Positions 15,857 to 24,841 of a stretch of 36,186 nucleotides of DNA are shown here, piece by piece; position 1 is the first letter of the stretch; each line of letters starts with the position of its first letter. Origin of the DNA: Dyadobacter sp. LHD-138 (GTDB taxonomy: Bacteria; Bacteroidota; Bacteroidia; Cytophagales; Spirosomataceae). The stretch lies in assembly GCF_030929615.1 (NCBI RefSeq), contig NZ_JAVFVU010000054.1, forward strand, positions 1 to 36,186, in the 5' to 3' direction. The position numbers and the translations under genes are program-made. The notes under the pieces were generated by a model. The model had not been told where the DNA came from. It worked only from the letters and a program-made list of their open reading frames with translations, and made no database searches.

Positions 15857-15876
15857 CATGTATTAGATTGAAATAA

Positions 15877-17550
15877 TTAGCGCTTTATAAATTTAAAAGT
15901 CCTCAAGCGGTTAAGCAAATCGACCTTAATTAAATATAAGCCGGTACTTAAAGTGTTTGTCGGTAGGGCGAGTACATTGTTAAGTACAACTTGTTTTTTC
16001 CATAGCAGGGCACCGTTTTGCGAGATCAAGCTGATGGTTGATTTCTTCCCGGTTAAAGTCGCAGGAAAAGTGAGTGTCAAATCGTCTTGGACCGGATTTG
16101 GTGAAAGGATAATCGCGTCCAGAATATCTGGTTCGGTACCCAAAATCAGGAAATTATTTTTGATCACTTCTTCGGCCAGCGGAATGCTTGGAACGCCATA
16201 GCCGAGTTTGTTATCGGGATTAGATGCCTGGTGGCCGGATTTTTTTAGTGCAAGAATAATTTGCTGCGCGGTCAGGTTGGGATATGCCTGCCATAAAATT
16301 GTCGATAAGCCTGCAATGAGCGGAGCAGAGTAGGACGTGCCATTGCCGGTCGTCGTGGTACCGGTTCCAACGCTATTCCCTAAAACAGTTCCTGAGCCAA
16401 CGGCTGAAACATCCGGTTTTATCTGCCCGATGGCGTTGGGCCCCACGGAGCTGAAAGCCGCATAACTTTTATCTAGTGTTGTTGCACCGACACTCAGGAC
16501 AGAATCAACATCCGCCGGTGCTGTAATGTAATGCCAGGCCTTATTGCCTTCATTCCCGGCAGAATTGACAACCAGAATACCCTTGCGCGTAGCAAATCTT
16601 GCGGCGCGGGATATGATGGTCGTTTTGCCATCCAGATCTTCATAGGTGTAATTGTATTCCGGGGTATCAAATTCATCATCGAAAGTATTATAACCCAGCG
16701 AAGAATTGATCACATCCACACCGGCACTGTCAGCGCGCTCTGCCGCCACCAGCCAGGTCACTTCTTCGTAGGGTGTTTCCATCAAGACGTTTTCCGTACG
16801 ATACAGGGCGAAATTGGCTTTGTAAGCCGCCCCGATCATCGTGCCGGGCTGATTTGCGGCAATGGTTGAAAGCACGTGGAGGCCATGAGAATCATCGTCA
16901 TAAACATTGCTGTTGCGACTGATAAAATCGTGGGTATCAACAATCCGTTTTTCATTAAAAAGTGGTTTCAGAAATTGCAGCTCGTTGGCGCGGCTGAAAC
17001 CCGCATCCAAAATAGCAATCAGCATGTTTTCGCCATGAAAACCTTTTTTATGCAGCACATCGGTGCCCATTAAGGCAAGCTGTTCACGCATGAGGCCGTA
17101 ATCCAGGTCTTCTTCGGTGGATGCAGTGGTTTCAGTATTGGCCGTTCTTGCCAGCCCGGACGATGGTTTGGAGATATTGGCAAGCGCATGATTTTGCTCA
17201 ATGCCTTTGTAAAAAGATAACGCTTTAATACTTGTCAGTTGTGCGTCAGAGGCTTCTATCAGTGAGCCATTAAACCAGCGGGACGAATAAATGACTGTGG
17301 CTCCGGTTTGTTTTACGGCAGAAATGTAGGCTGGATTAACCGGAAAGTCATTTTCTGTTATGGCGATATTTTGCTTGCTTCTTCTCGTAATCGCTTTTGC
17401 CGAAAGATATTCAGCCGGTTTGCCAATGGAATAAGGCGAACCGGTTTTATCTTTGAAAAGTATGAGATATCTGGGATTGGTCTGCGCCAGACAGAAATTT
17501 GAGGAAAAACCGAAGGAAATAAATGCGAAAAGTAAAAATCTGAATTTCAT
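15877..17550 (-). CDS. Secreted subtilisin-like serine peptidase (S8) with T9SS sorting domain
   Basis: A 557-residue secreted peptidase when started at the Met at 17550, which gives a proper signal peptide (KFRFLLFAFISFGFSSNFCL, cleavage after LAQ). Residues about 26-130 resemble an inhibitor-type propeptide. The catalytic domain (about 150-465) has Asp182 in AILDAGFS, His222 in DDDSHGLHVLSTIA, Asn333 in VVNSAGNEGN and Ser406 in NGTSYSAPLIAGLS, so the triad is complete. The last ~75 residues (ILSPNPVQDDLTLTFP to LYLIKVDLLNRLRTFKFIKR) are a type A C-terminal sorting domain of the type IX secretion system, so it is expected on the cell surface or outside. It shares the leftward strand with the GltB-like gene 70 bases upstream. 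Confidence 0.95.
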   Translation of the reverse strand: MKFRFLLFAFISFGFSSNFCLAQTNPRYLILFKDKTGSPYSIGKPAEYLSAKAITRRSKQNIAITENDFPVNPAYISAVKQTGATVIYSSRWFNGSLIEASDAQLTSIKALSFYKGIEQNHALANISKPSSGLARTANTETTASTEEDLDYGLMREQLALMGTDVLHKKGFHGENMLIAILDAGFSRANELQFLKPLFNEKRIVDTHDFISRNSNVYDDDSHGLHVLSTIAANQPGTMIGAAYKANFALYRTENVLMETPYEEVTWLVAAERADSAGVDVINSSLGYNTFDDEFDTPEYNYTYEDLDGKTTIISRAARFATRKGILVVNSAGNEGNKAWHYITAPADVDSVLSVGATTLDKSYAAFSSVGPNAIGQIKPDVSAVGSGTVLGNSVGTGTTTTGNGTSYSAPLIAGLSTILWQAYPNLTAQQIILALKKSGHQASNPDNKLGYGVPSIPLAEEVIKNNFLILGTEPDILDAIILSPNPVQDDLTLTFPATLTGKKSTISLISQNGALLWKKQVVLNNVLALPTNTLSTGLYLIKVDLLNRLRTFKFIKR

Positions 17551-17620
17551 TTTTTCATAGCTTTGAGTGGAAACGACCTCTATCAAATATTACTCATCAT
17601 TGATACGAAGTGTTGCCAAT

Positions 17621-19213
17621 TTAAGCAATACTTTCCACGGGCGCATTTTTTCCTCCTAAATTTGAGCAATCCAGCAATTCCTGAATGCTTTTGTAGGGCA
17701 CAGGTGTTTTCAAATAACCATAGTTATCTGCCAGCGCAAGGGTTTTGTTGTTGTCTCCCATGGCAATGTCGATGTCATTCATTCCAAACTGGCAGGGATG
17801 TTCATAACCGGCCGCGTTCGTGATTTCTATTATTTCCTTGGCAAGTGTTTTCATATAATTGTGAAAACGTTCGCTTTTAAGTGCAGGATCAATGCCGGAT
17901 TCAAGCCATTTATTATTTGTGGCAATACCGGTAGGGCAGCGGTTTGTATGGCAGGTTTGTGCCTGAATGCAGCCAATCGATAACATCGCCTCTCTGGCCA
18001 CATTGATCACGTCGGCGCCCATGCAAAAGGCCATCACCGCTTGTGCCGGAAGTCCCAGTTTGCCGGAAGCAATGAAGGTGATTTTATCCGTAAGGTTTCT
18101 TTTCTGGAATATTTTGTAAACTGTGCTGAATCCATAAACCCAGGGAAGCGCTACGTGATCGGCAAAAGACGGGGGAGCAGCCCCGGTTCCGCCTTCACCA
18201 CCGTCGATGGTGAGAAAATCCGGACCTTTGCCGGTCTCAACCATCAGGTCAGCCAGTTGTTCCCACATATCGGTTTTGCCGATGGCCGCTTTGATGCCAA
18301 CGGGTAATCCGGTTGCTTCGGCCATTTGTTCAATAAACTCGACCATTCCTTTTACATCCGAGAAGGCACTATGGTAAGCGGGCGATACCACATCTTTTCC
18401 CATCGGAACATGACGAATCTCTGCAATTTCGGCTGTGATCTTGCTGCCGGGAAGTACGCCGCCCTTTCCGGGTTTGGCTCCCTGAGACAATTTTAGTTCG
18501 ATCATCCTGACAAAGGGATTGTTCTGGGTCATTTTGACCAGTTTTTCCATCACGAAGTTTCCTTCGTCATCTCGCACACCGAAATAAGAAGTACCCATAT
18601 TGAAAACCACATCGGCTCCAAACCGGTGGTACGGAGATAAACCGCCTTCGCCGGTATTGTGATAATTCCCAAACCGGACAGACCCTTTATTGAGCGATTC
18701 GATTGCTTTGGCGGATAAAGAACCATAACTCATCGCACTGATATTGATGACGGAATGAGGTCTGTAAGGGCGGCGGCGTTTATGGTATTCACCGATCACT
18801 TTGGCGCATGGCAGGGCATAATGATTTGGATCCTTGCCGTTGGCCGCGTGATGGGGGTGATTTAAAGGGAGCTTATGCGGTAGTAAAGCAGGTTTGATAA
18901 AAACAAAACCGGCTTCATTCATATTCTGGTCAGAACCAAAACCTTGATAATTGTTCTCTTTTTTTGAAGATGCATAGATCCAGGAGCGCTGACGACGGTT
19001 AAAGGGCAGTTCTTCCCGGTTGTTTGCCACAATATACTGACGCAGTTCAGGACCGATTTGCTCGATCATGTACCGTAAATGTCCCAGAAGTGGAAAGTTA
19101 TGCTGGATGGTGTGTTTTTTCTGTAAAATATCCCGAAGGGCAAAAATTACAAGGATGACCAGTATGTAGGCCCAGACAGGAACAGCAGACAGAAAATTAA
19201 TGGCAGTCATCAT
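17621..19213 (-). CDS. Membrane-anchored FMN-binding glutamate synthase-like protein
   Basis: A 530-residue protein equal to the central/FMN domain of GltB but without the amidotransferase domain and with no GltD partner nearby. An N-terminal helix (about 7-28, VWAYILVILVIFALRDIL) should anchor it to the inner membrane. The FMN barrel has SKGSVRFGNY-type and GGVLPGSKITAEIAEIR segments, DFLTIDGGEGGTGAAPPSF and the cysteine set C415, C421 and C426 in GCIQAQTCHTNRCPTGIAT, which binds a 3Fe-4S cluster in GltB. Members are widespread in Bacteroidota and Proteobacteria as stand-alone FMN proteins. Their reaction is not settled, so glutamate formation should not be assumed. The gene lies between aroA and the S8 peptidase. 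Confidence 0.88.
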   Translation of the reverse strand: MMTAINFLSAVPVWAYILVILVIFALRDILQKKHTIQHNFPLLGHLRYMIEQIGPELRQYIVANNREELPFNRRQRSWIYASSKKENNYQGFGSDQNMNEAGFVFIKPALLPHKLPLNHPHHAANGKDPNHYALPCAKVIGEYHKRRRPYRPHSVINISAMSYGSLSAKAIESLNKGSVRFGNYHNTGEGGLSPYHRFGADVVFNMGTSYFGVRDDEGNFVMEKLVKMTQNNPFVRMIELKLSQGAKPGKGGVLPGSKITAEIAEIRHVPMGKDVVSPAYHSAFSDVKGMVEFIEQMAEATGLPVGIKAAIGKTDMWEQLADLMVETGKGPDFLTIDGGEGGTGAAPPSFADHVALPWVYGFSTVYKIFQKRNLTDKITFIASGKLGLPAQAVMAFCMGADVINVAREAMLSIGCIQAQTCHTNRCPTGIATNNKWLESGIDPALKSERFHNYMKTLAKEIIEITNAAGYEHPCQFGMNDIDIAMGDNNKTLALADNYGYLKTPVPYKSIQELLDCSNLGGKNAPVESIA

Positions 19214-19288
19214 AAAACGAAGCGATATTGATGAAGGTTTGGGGGCCTATTCCGCTATTTTATAATAGTAGAATAGGCCCCTTTAAGG

Positions 19289-20533
19289 TCAGGATAGTTG
19301 CATTTCTTCCCAGGTAGTAACCGTGGCCAGATCTTTCCAGTAACCCGGATAAGATTTTACAACCACGCCCGGTTCCTCTATAATAATGTCCTGAACCATA
19401 CCAACCGGGGCAAAAGCAAGGGCCATGCGGTGGTCGTCATAGGTGAAAATCGATGGTGTTGATGTGGCTTGCCAATTGGTCTTGCGCACCACTTCATATT
19501 TTTGATCTTTTTTAATTTCATTCAGTTCCGCACCCAGTTTTTTAAGCTCTTCCTGAAGGGCAAAAACGCGGTCGGTTTCCTTGATCTTTAAACTCTCAAT
19601 GCCCGTAAGGGTAAGGTGAATATTTTTAACGGCGCAGCATACGGCAACAGTCTGTGCAAGATCAGGGCAATTGGTAAAATCCCAGGCGATGGCATCAGCC
19701 GCCGGTATTTTTTTCAAAAGTACGCCACGATCAGTATAGGTGCTTACCACACCAAGCTGAGCCATGATGCCAACAATGGCGCTGTCGCCCTGCAGGGAAT
19801 TCTGTTTTAGACCAAGTAATTCCACTTCCGCATCTTCCGCCAAAGCGACAATGCTGTACCAGTAACTCGCACCTGACCAGTCTGATTCGATGGCATAGGG
19901 CTGAGCCTGATAGCTGCCTGGCGCAACGGTCAGGATATTTGTTTCCCAGTCGGCTGTATATTGGATGCCGAAATGTTCCATTTGTTTCAATGTCATTTCG
20001 ATATAGGGGCGGGATCCCACTTCGCCTTCGAGCTTAATGGTGATTCCTTCCGGCAGGGCAGGGGCGATCAAAAGTAAGGCAGAGATATACTGGCTGCTCA
20101 CATCGCCACGGATATTCAATTCGTTTTTTCCTGAATAAGTAAACCCGTTTAACTGCATCGGCGGATAGCCTGTAACATTTTTGTATTCAATATCCGCACC
20201 TAAAATACGCAGCGCATCCACAAGAATTCCGATCGGGCGCTCACACATACGGGGCGTTCCTGTCATCAGTTTATGCTGATTGGTCACTGTAAAATAGGCC
20301 GTCAGAAAACGCATCGTTGTTCCCGCATCGATCACATCCGCAACAGCATCTTCGGATTGCAGCAATCTTAACATGGTTTGGGAATCACGCGCTTCGGAGA
20401 TGTTGGAAAGCTCACTTTTAAAACCTGTCAGCGCATTGATAATCAGGGCACGGTTGCATTCACTTTTTGATGCTGCCAATTTTATTTCGGCGCGGATTGC
20501 TTGTTGGGGTGGATGTACAAGAATGGATTTCAC
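19289..20533 (-). CDS. aroA: 3-phosphoshikimate 1-carboxyvinyltransferase (EPSP synthase)
   Basis: AroA transfers the enolpyruvyl group of PEP to shikimate 3-phosphate in the shikimate pathway. The 414-residue protein keeps AASKSECNRALIINAL (substrate Lys and Ser), DAGTTMRFLTAYFTV (PEP loop with Gly and Arg), CERPIGILVDALRILGADI, GDVSSQYISALLLIAPAL, ESDWSGASYWYSIVALA, KIKETDRVFALQEELKKLGAEL and DDHRMALAFAP. The loop reads DAGTTMRF where E. coli has NAGTAMRP, and the residue that follows the Arg is Phe instead of Pro, a difference shared by many Bacteroidota copies. Length is slightly short of the 427 of E. coli. It probably shares a leftward transcript with the FMN protein downstream, 75 bases away. 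Confidence 0.96.
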   Translation of the reverse strand: MKSILVHPPQQAIRAEIKLAASKSECNRALIINALTGFKSELSNISEARDSQTMLRLLQSEDAVADVIDAGTTMRFLTAYFTVTNQHKLMTGTPRMCERPIGILVDALRILGADIEYKNVTGYPPMQLNGFTYSGKNELNIRGDVSSQYISALLLIAPALPEGITIKLEGEVGSRPYIEMTLKQMEHFGIQYTADWETNILTVAPGSYQAQPYAIESDWSGASYWYSIVALAEDAEVELLGLKQNSLQGDSAIVGIMAQLGVVSTYTDRGVLLKKIPAADAIAWDFTNCPDLAQTVAVCCAVKNIHLTLTGIESLKIKETDRVFALQEELKKLGAELNEIKKDQKYEVVRKTNWQATSTPSIFTYDDHRMALAFAPVGMVQDIIIEEPGVVVKSYPGYWKDLATVTTWEEMQLS

Positions 20534-20607
20534 GGTATTATTTATTTCAGATTTCAGAATTGGAGCCGAAAACCAGCCTTAGAGAGCCGGATAACAGCCT
20601 TTAAATT

Positions 20608-21222
20608 TTAATAAGTTTCTAATACTTTCAACTTATTTTTGCCATTTATTTTCAGTGTGGAAAAAGTCAGTTTATAACAGATTAATCCTGTAACCATAAA
20701 CGCTCCGCCCACGATAAGTGAGGACGCGTCCGTTGTATATCGTTTATTATCAACGCCTTTGTTGAAAAAATCGGCACCGATGTAGATCAGTCCGGCTAAC
20801 GGAAGCAGCGGAGCGGCCTGAGAAATGAAAGGAATGCGTCTGCTGGTCTTGACCAACCTAATTTCTTTCAATGGAATCTCCTGATAGGTCATTTGTCCCA
20901 AAGCTTCGTTGATAACGGCGATACTGAAAGAAGAATCAGAAACACTGGCAATGGTTTCGTTGAAGCGGATGCTCTCGTTTTTCATCCTGAATTTAATATT
21001 GTCGCCCGGAAAAAAGCGATAGCGATGAAAGCCTCCAAGGTTCGGGGAAGCATCCAAAACCAGGTATTTTTGGCCAGGAGCACCAATTACGCGGTTGGTA
21101 TTGCCTTGTTTAAGAAACAGTTCTTCGCTGGAAAGTGCTTTTCTAGGGTCGTAATTATCTTGAGCCCATGCCGGGATATTCCCCAGAAAAAATAAAAGTA
21201 GTAATGTCAGAACTGGTCTCAT
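20608..21222 (-). CDS. Exported or membrane protein of unknown function
   Basis: A 204-residue protein. The Met at 21222 gives a clear signal peptide, RPVLTLLLLFFLGNIPAWAQ, and is preferred over the Met seven codons upstream. The mature N-terminal half (about 25-135) looks beta-rich, with PGQKYLVLDASPNLGGFHRY, then a KFRMKNESIRFNETI stretch. Two hydrophobic helices follow (about 142-160 and 175-195), which suggests membrane attachment, with a short basic tail (KINGKNKLKVLETY). I recognise no family. It lies between DUF502 and aroA on the same strand with gaps of 86 and 74 bases, so linkage to either is only positional. Confidence 0.7.
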   Translation of the reverse strand: MRPVLTLLLLFFLGNIPAWAQDNYDPRKALSSEELFLKQGNTNRVIGAPGQKYLVLDASPNLGGFHRYRFFPGDNIKFRMKNESIRFNETIASVSDSSFSIAVINEALGQMTYQEIPLKEIRLVKTSRRIPFISQAAPLLPLAGLIYIGADFFNKGVDNKRYTTDASSLIVGGAFMVTGLICYKLTFSTLKINGKNKLKVLETY

Positions 21223-21308
21223 AAAGAAAATAGAAAGGTTCAAAGATAGGGAATCATTCTTTAAACGGGTAAAACGATTGCATTGTTGTTTCGCTTTCGT
21301 GACCGGGA

Positions 21309-21935
21309 TCAGGCTTCTTCGGTTATTTCCTCATGTGGTGGAACCTTGACAGAAACCCCGCCTGAAACCAGCATTTTCATCACATCGGTAGAAGTAGCTT
21401 CCAGAATGGTTACGTTTTCAGTTGGGACAATAAATAATTCACCGGAAAGAGCATAGGACAACGGCATATAAACAGCCACATGGTCGTGAATGTGCAGATG
21501 ACTCAGGTCGGTCTGGGTTATAAACCCGATTTTCTTGATCCCCGTTTCTTTATACATCGTTACCAGAACCGGCTGATTGAATTTTTTTTTATCCCCGACA
21601 AATGCAAGAACAAGGTCTTTGATCGAATAATAGATCAGGCTCACCAGCGGGATCCGCCGCATGATGCTTTCGGTAAATTTAAAAAAAGACTGCGGGATAA
21701 TGGTAGAAAAAACAAACCCCAGCATGATGATGCCCAACAGAATAATCAGGACGCCCAGACCCGGCAAATAAACGGTCTGATTGTTGGATATAGGGATATT
21801 GATCGGGATAATGTTGTCCAGAAATTCGACGCCGGTCCAGATAATGATCACGGTGACATAAAGGGGAGCCACCAAAACCAAACCCCGGATAAAATAGCTT
21901 AGTATGCGCTTCAGGAAAGTATTTTTCTTTTCCAT
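21309..21935 (-). CDS. DUF502 family membrane protein
   Basis: A 208-residue inner-membrane protein of the DUF502 family. The Met at 21935 is preferred; a Met five codons upstream is also possible. Two transmembrane helices occur at about 15-38 (YFIRGLVLVAPLYVTVIIIW) and 60-85 (LGVLIILLGIIMLGFVFSTI). Between and after them are the family segments PLVSLIYYSIKDLVLAF, VLVTMYKETGIKKIGFITQT and VAVYMPLSYALSGELFIVP. The cytoplasmic C-terminal domain ends acidic (HEEITEEA). The function of DUF502 is unknown; plant members are linked to pathogen response. Three-prime of it comes the unknown exported protein gene. Confidence 0.88.
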   Translation of the reverse strand: MEKKNTFLKRILSYFIRGLVLVAPLYVTVIIIWTGVEFLDNIIPINIPISNNQTVYLPGLGVLIILLGIIMLGFVFSTIIPQSFFKFTESIMRRIPLVSLIYYSIKDLVLAFVGDKKKFNQPVLVTMYKETGIKKIGFITQTDLSHLHIHDHVAVYMPLSYALSGELFIVPTENVTILEATSTDVMKMLVSGGVSVKVPPHEEITEEA

Positions 21936-22098
21936 TAAAAATTTAATCAAACAGTATTTTTATTTTCTCGCAAACCAAATCTTCTCAATACCTACTGAAA
22001 CTACGGTTTTTAGCGGTTTAAAGTTCAAATTTGTGGTATGATATCCGGGTTTTTTACGTTCATTTTATTCAGAAAATATTGATCCTCGTTCGGAAGTA

Positions 22099-22129
22099 TT
22101 GTAACCTGCCTCCTGAATGCAGATATTTG
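22099..22129 (+). promoter_or_regulatory. Candidate Bacteroidota-type promoter of the Ldh-family gene
   Basis: TTG (22099-22101) is followed after 20 bases by GATATTTG (22122-22129), which matches TAnnTTTG at 7 of 8 positions, at the normal 19-21 spacing. It lies about 75 bases before the start codon at 22205. The remaining part of the 21951-22204 gap is AT-rich without other clear structure. Confidence 0.5.
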
Positions 22130-22204
22130 CACCCTCAAATGCTGCAAAGGTTCGATTTTTATAAGGCATTCAGAAATTTCAAGCAATTCATTTAGTAAAC
22201 GTAT

Positions 22205-23290
22205 ATGTACCAGGCTGATTATTTAAAGCATTTCACTGAGGAGGTATTTCTGGCGATAGGTTGCCCGGCCGAAGAGGCGGCTTTGGCATCGAATGTATTA
22301 ATTAGTGCTGATTTAAGGGGTGTGGATTCGCACGGAATTGCCCGTTTGGCGGGTTATGTGCGTTTGTATGACAACGGCAGGTTAAATCCGGCACCGGAGG
22401 TAAAAGTGGTTTATGAAACGCCGAGCACAGCTGTTGTAGATGGCGATCGCGGTCTGGGACTGGTTGTGGCACCCAGAGCGATGGAAATTGCGATGGAGAA
22501 AGCCGATAAAGTTGGGTCGGGCTGGGTTTCCGTAAGGAATTCAAACCATTTCGGAATTGCCGGATATCATGCCATGCTTGCTTTGGAAAAAGATATGATT
22601 GGCTGGACGATGACCAATGCGGCTCCGCTTGTTGCCCCGACTTTTTCCCTGGATAAACTTTTGGGTACGAATCCGGTTGCAGTAGCTGTTCCGGCTTTGG
22701 AAGAACCGGCCTTTGTGGCTGATTTTGCCTCAACCGCTGTGGCCTATGGCAAGTTTGAAATTTTACAAAGAAAAGGTTTGCTAGCTCCTCTGGGCTGGGC
22801 GCAGGACGCAGAAGGAAATCCTACGACCGATTCCAACGCGGTGAAAAGTGGCGGCGGACTTTTACCGCTCGGTTCAGACCGTGAGCATGGAAGTCATAAA
22901 GGATATGGATTAGGTGCGATTGTCGATATTTTTTCCGGCGTACTTTCCGGTGCTAACTTTGGTCCGTGGGTTCCGCCTTTTGCGACGGCAGGGTTTATGT
23001 CGGCCAATGAAGGTGTTGGTCTGGGTACCGGCCACTTTTTGGGCGCCATGCGGGTTGACGGATTCCGTCCGGCCGATGATTTTAAGAAGGATATGGATAA
23101 GTGGATCCGTGCTTTCCGCGGTGCGCGGGCTGTTGCGGGGAAACAGGTTATTATTCCGGGAGATCCGGAACGCGAAATGGAAGCGCTGCGCAGCGTGGAA
23201 GGTATTGAACTTTTAGAACCGGTTGTTTTATCATTAGATGTACTGGCCAAAAGATTTGGAATACCATTTGAAATCAATTTATCAAAATAA
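22205..23290 (+). CDS. Malate/L-lactate dehydrogenase (Ldh) family oxidoreductase
   Basis: A 361-residue NAD(P)-dependent 2-hydroxyacid dehydrogenase of the malate/L-sulfolactate/ureidoglycolate family, which is unrelated to the classical Rossmann LDHs. Marks are DLRGVDSHGIARLAGYV (His43), SVRNSNHFGIAGYHAM (catalytic-type His115), PLLGTNPVAVAVPA-like LDKLLGTNPVAVAVPALEEP, FVADFASTAVAYGKFEI and GSHKGYGLGAIVDIFSGVLS. The exact substrate (malate, lactate, sulfolactate or other) cannot be read from the sequence. It begins a rightward run; mltG follows 47 bases downstream. A candidate promoter is at 22099-22129. Confidence 0.92.
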   Translation: MYQADYLKHFTEEVFLAIGCPAEEAALASNVLISADLRGVDSHGIARLAGYVRLYDNGRLNPAPEVKVVYETPSTAVVDGDRGLGLVVAPRAMEIAMEKADKVGSGWVSVRNSNHFGIAGYHAMLALEKDMIGWTMTNAAPLVAPTFSLDKLLGTNPVAVAVPALEEPAFVADFASTAVAYGKFEILQRKGLLAPLGWAQDAEGNPTTDSNAVKSGGGLLPLGSDREHGSHKGYGLGAIVDIFSGVLSGANFGPWVPPFATAGFMSANEGVGLGTGHFLGAMRVDGFRPADDFKKDMDKWIRAFRGARAVAGKQVIIPGDPEREMEALRSVEGIELLEPVVLSLDVLAKRFGIPFEINLSK

Positions 23291-23337
23291 AAAACACAGC
23301 CGGGGCGGCCCCGCCGAAAGCTGATAACCATAAAAAT

Positions 23338-24375
23338 ATGTCTCGTAATTTTAAAGTAGGATTGTTCTTAGTCATTGCAATTCTTACCACCACTTTTACC
23401 TTTTATTTTTGGCAGATATTCAAAACACCGAATTTGCAGGTCGATAAAAAAGAGAGCTTTGCCCTGTTGATTCCCGAGGGTGCAACGTATCAAACCGTCC
23501 TTGACTCTCTGGATAAACATCAGGTTATTAACGACAACATCTCTTTTCGTTTTTTAGCCAAATTGCTGAAATACACTGAAAATGTTAAGCCGGGACGTTA
23601 TGTGATCAAACCTGAAACCGGAAACTACACGGGGATCAAAAAACTTCTTTCAGGCGCTCAGGATCCTGTAAAACTTACTTTTAACAACATCAGATTAAAA
23701 GAAGATCTGATCAAAAGAATCGGGAGCCGCTTTGAATTTGGCGAGACCAAATTTCGCGAGGCTTTGAACAGTGAGGAAGTTTGCAAGAAATATGGGCTGG
23801 ACACGCTGACGATCGTTTCGATGTTTTTGCCGAATACCTATGATATTTTCTGGACAACGGGAACCGAAAAATTCCTGGACCGTATGCACAGCGAATATAA
23901 AAAATACTGGAGTAACGAAAAGGTGGCGAAAGCGAAAACAATCGGTTTAACACCCGTGCAGGTATCCATTCTGGCTTCTATCGTGGAGGAAGAACAGGCT
24001 CAGAAAGTGGACGAAAGACCGAAAGTTGCCGGGATGTACATCAACCGCCTGAATGCGCTGATGCCATTGCAGGCCGATCCGACGATTAAATTTGCGTTGC
24101 AGGATTTTGCGATCAAAAGAATATTGAACGATCAGTTAAGGGTTAAATCGCCTTATAATACCTATGTTAACACAGGATTGCCTCCGGGACCTATCCGTGT
24201 AGCCGATTTTAATTCGCTGGACGCGGTATTGAATTACGATAAACATGATTATTTGTATATGTGTGCCAAAGCCGATTTTTCCGGTTATCATGCCTTTGCA
24301 AAAACCTATCCTGATCATTTGAATAATGCAAGAATGTATCAGGCGGAATTGAACAAGCGGAAAATCATGAAATAG
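23338..24375 (+). CDS. mltG: Endolytic transglycosylase MltG
   Basis: MltG is an inner-membrane lytic transglycosylase that cuts nascent peptidoglycan strands and is thought to end their synthesis. The 345-residue protein has an N-terminal membrane helix (about 7-28, VGLFLVIAILTTTFTFYFWQ), a LysM-like segment (about 40-110, LIPEGATYQTVLDSL) and the YceG catalytic domain with SILASIVEEEQAQKVDERPK, where Glu217 matches the catalytic Glu of E. coli. Further marks are VAGMYINRLNALMPLQADP, SPYNTYVNTGLPPGPI and ADFSGYHAFAKTYPDHLNNA. It sits with a thioesterase gene downstream (34 bases). Confidence 0.95.
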   Translation: MSRNFKVGLFLVIAILTTTFTFYFWQIFKTPNLQVDKKESFALLIPEGATYQTVLDSLDKHQVINDNISFRFLAKLLKYTENVKPGRYVIKPETGNYTGIKKLLSGAQDPVKLTFNNIRLKEDLIKRIGSRFEFGETKFREALNSEEVCKKYGLDTLTIVSMFLPNTYDIFWTTGTEKFLDRMHSEYKKYWSNEKVAKAKTIGLTPVQVSILASIVEEEQAQKVDERPKVAGMYINRLNALMPLQADPTIKFALQDFAIKRILNDQLRVKSPYNTYVNTGLPPGPIRVADFNSLDAVLNYDKHDYLYMCAKADFSGYHAFAKTYPDHLNNARMYQAELNKRKIMK

Positions 24376-24409
24376 TTTTTCAGATTTGGCTTCCACTAAT
24401 TAATTGAAG

Positions 24410-24826
24410 ATGTTTACCTACGAAGTTAAGGGGATAAGAGTGCGGTATGCGGACACGGACCAGATGGGGTACGTGTACTATGGAAATTACGCAAGGTATT
24501 ATGAAATCGGCCGTGTAGAGGCGTTGCGCAGTGTCGGATTTAGTTATAGGGAAATGGAAGAGGCGGGCGTAATGATGCCCGTCTATGAAAATCGCTCCCG
24601 GTATATGAAGCCGGCGCGTTATGATGACGAACTAACGATCAAGGTTGTTTTGAAGCATATGCCCCGTACGAGGGTTGTTTTTGAATATGAGATCAGGAAT
24701 CAGGACGATGTTCTTTTGAATGTAGGAGAAACGACTTTGGTGTTTCAAATGCGGGATACCGCGAAACTTTGTGTGGCGCCGGAAGAGCTTTTGGCGAAAT
24801 TGAATCCATATTTTCAGACATCGTAA
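24410..24826 (+). CDS. Acyl-CoA thioesterase (YbgC/FadM, 4HBT fold)
   Basis: A 138-residue cytoplasmic hot-dog-fold thioesterase. The ATG at 24410 is preferred over a TTG two codons upstream. The active-site motif is RYADTDQMGYVYYGNYARYY, with the catalytic Asp of the DTDxxGxVYxxxY pattern of YbgC, followed by EIGRVEALRSVGFSYREMEE. The C-terminal half carries YDDELTIKVVLKHMPRTRVV and VGETTLVFQMRD. Proteobacterial YbgC acts with the Tol-Pal system, but no tol or pal gene is here, so the acyl-CoA substrate and partner are unknown. It is closely spaced with the YihY gene (15 bases). Confidence 0.92.
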   Translation: MFTYEVKGIRVRYADTDQMGYVYYGNYARYYEIGRVEALRSVGFSYREMEEAGVMMPVYENRSRYMKPARYDDELTIKVVLKHMPRTRVVFEYEIRNQDDVLLNVGETTLVFQMRDTAKLCVAPEELLAKLNPYFQTS

Positions 24827-24841
24827 TTTAAAAGAAGTACC

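Noticed and set aside
22894..23331. Leftward ORF (145 codons) over the end of the Ldh-family gene
   Set aside because: It shadows a clearly coding frame, has low-complexity Pro/Ser/Arg composition and no start signal.
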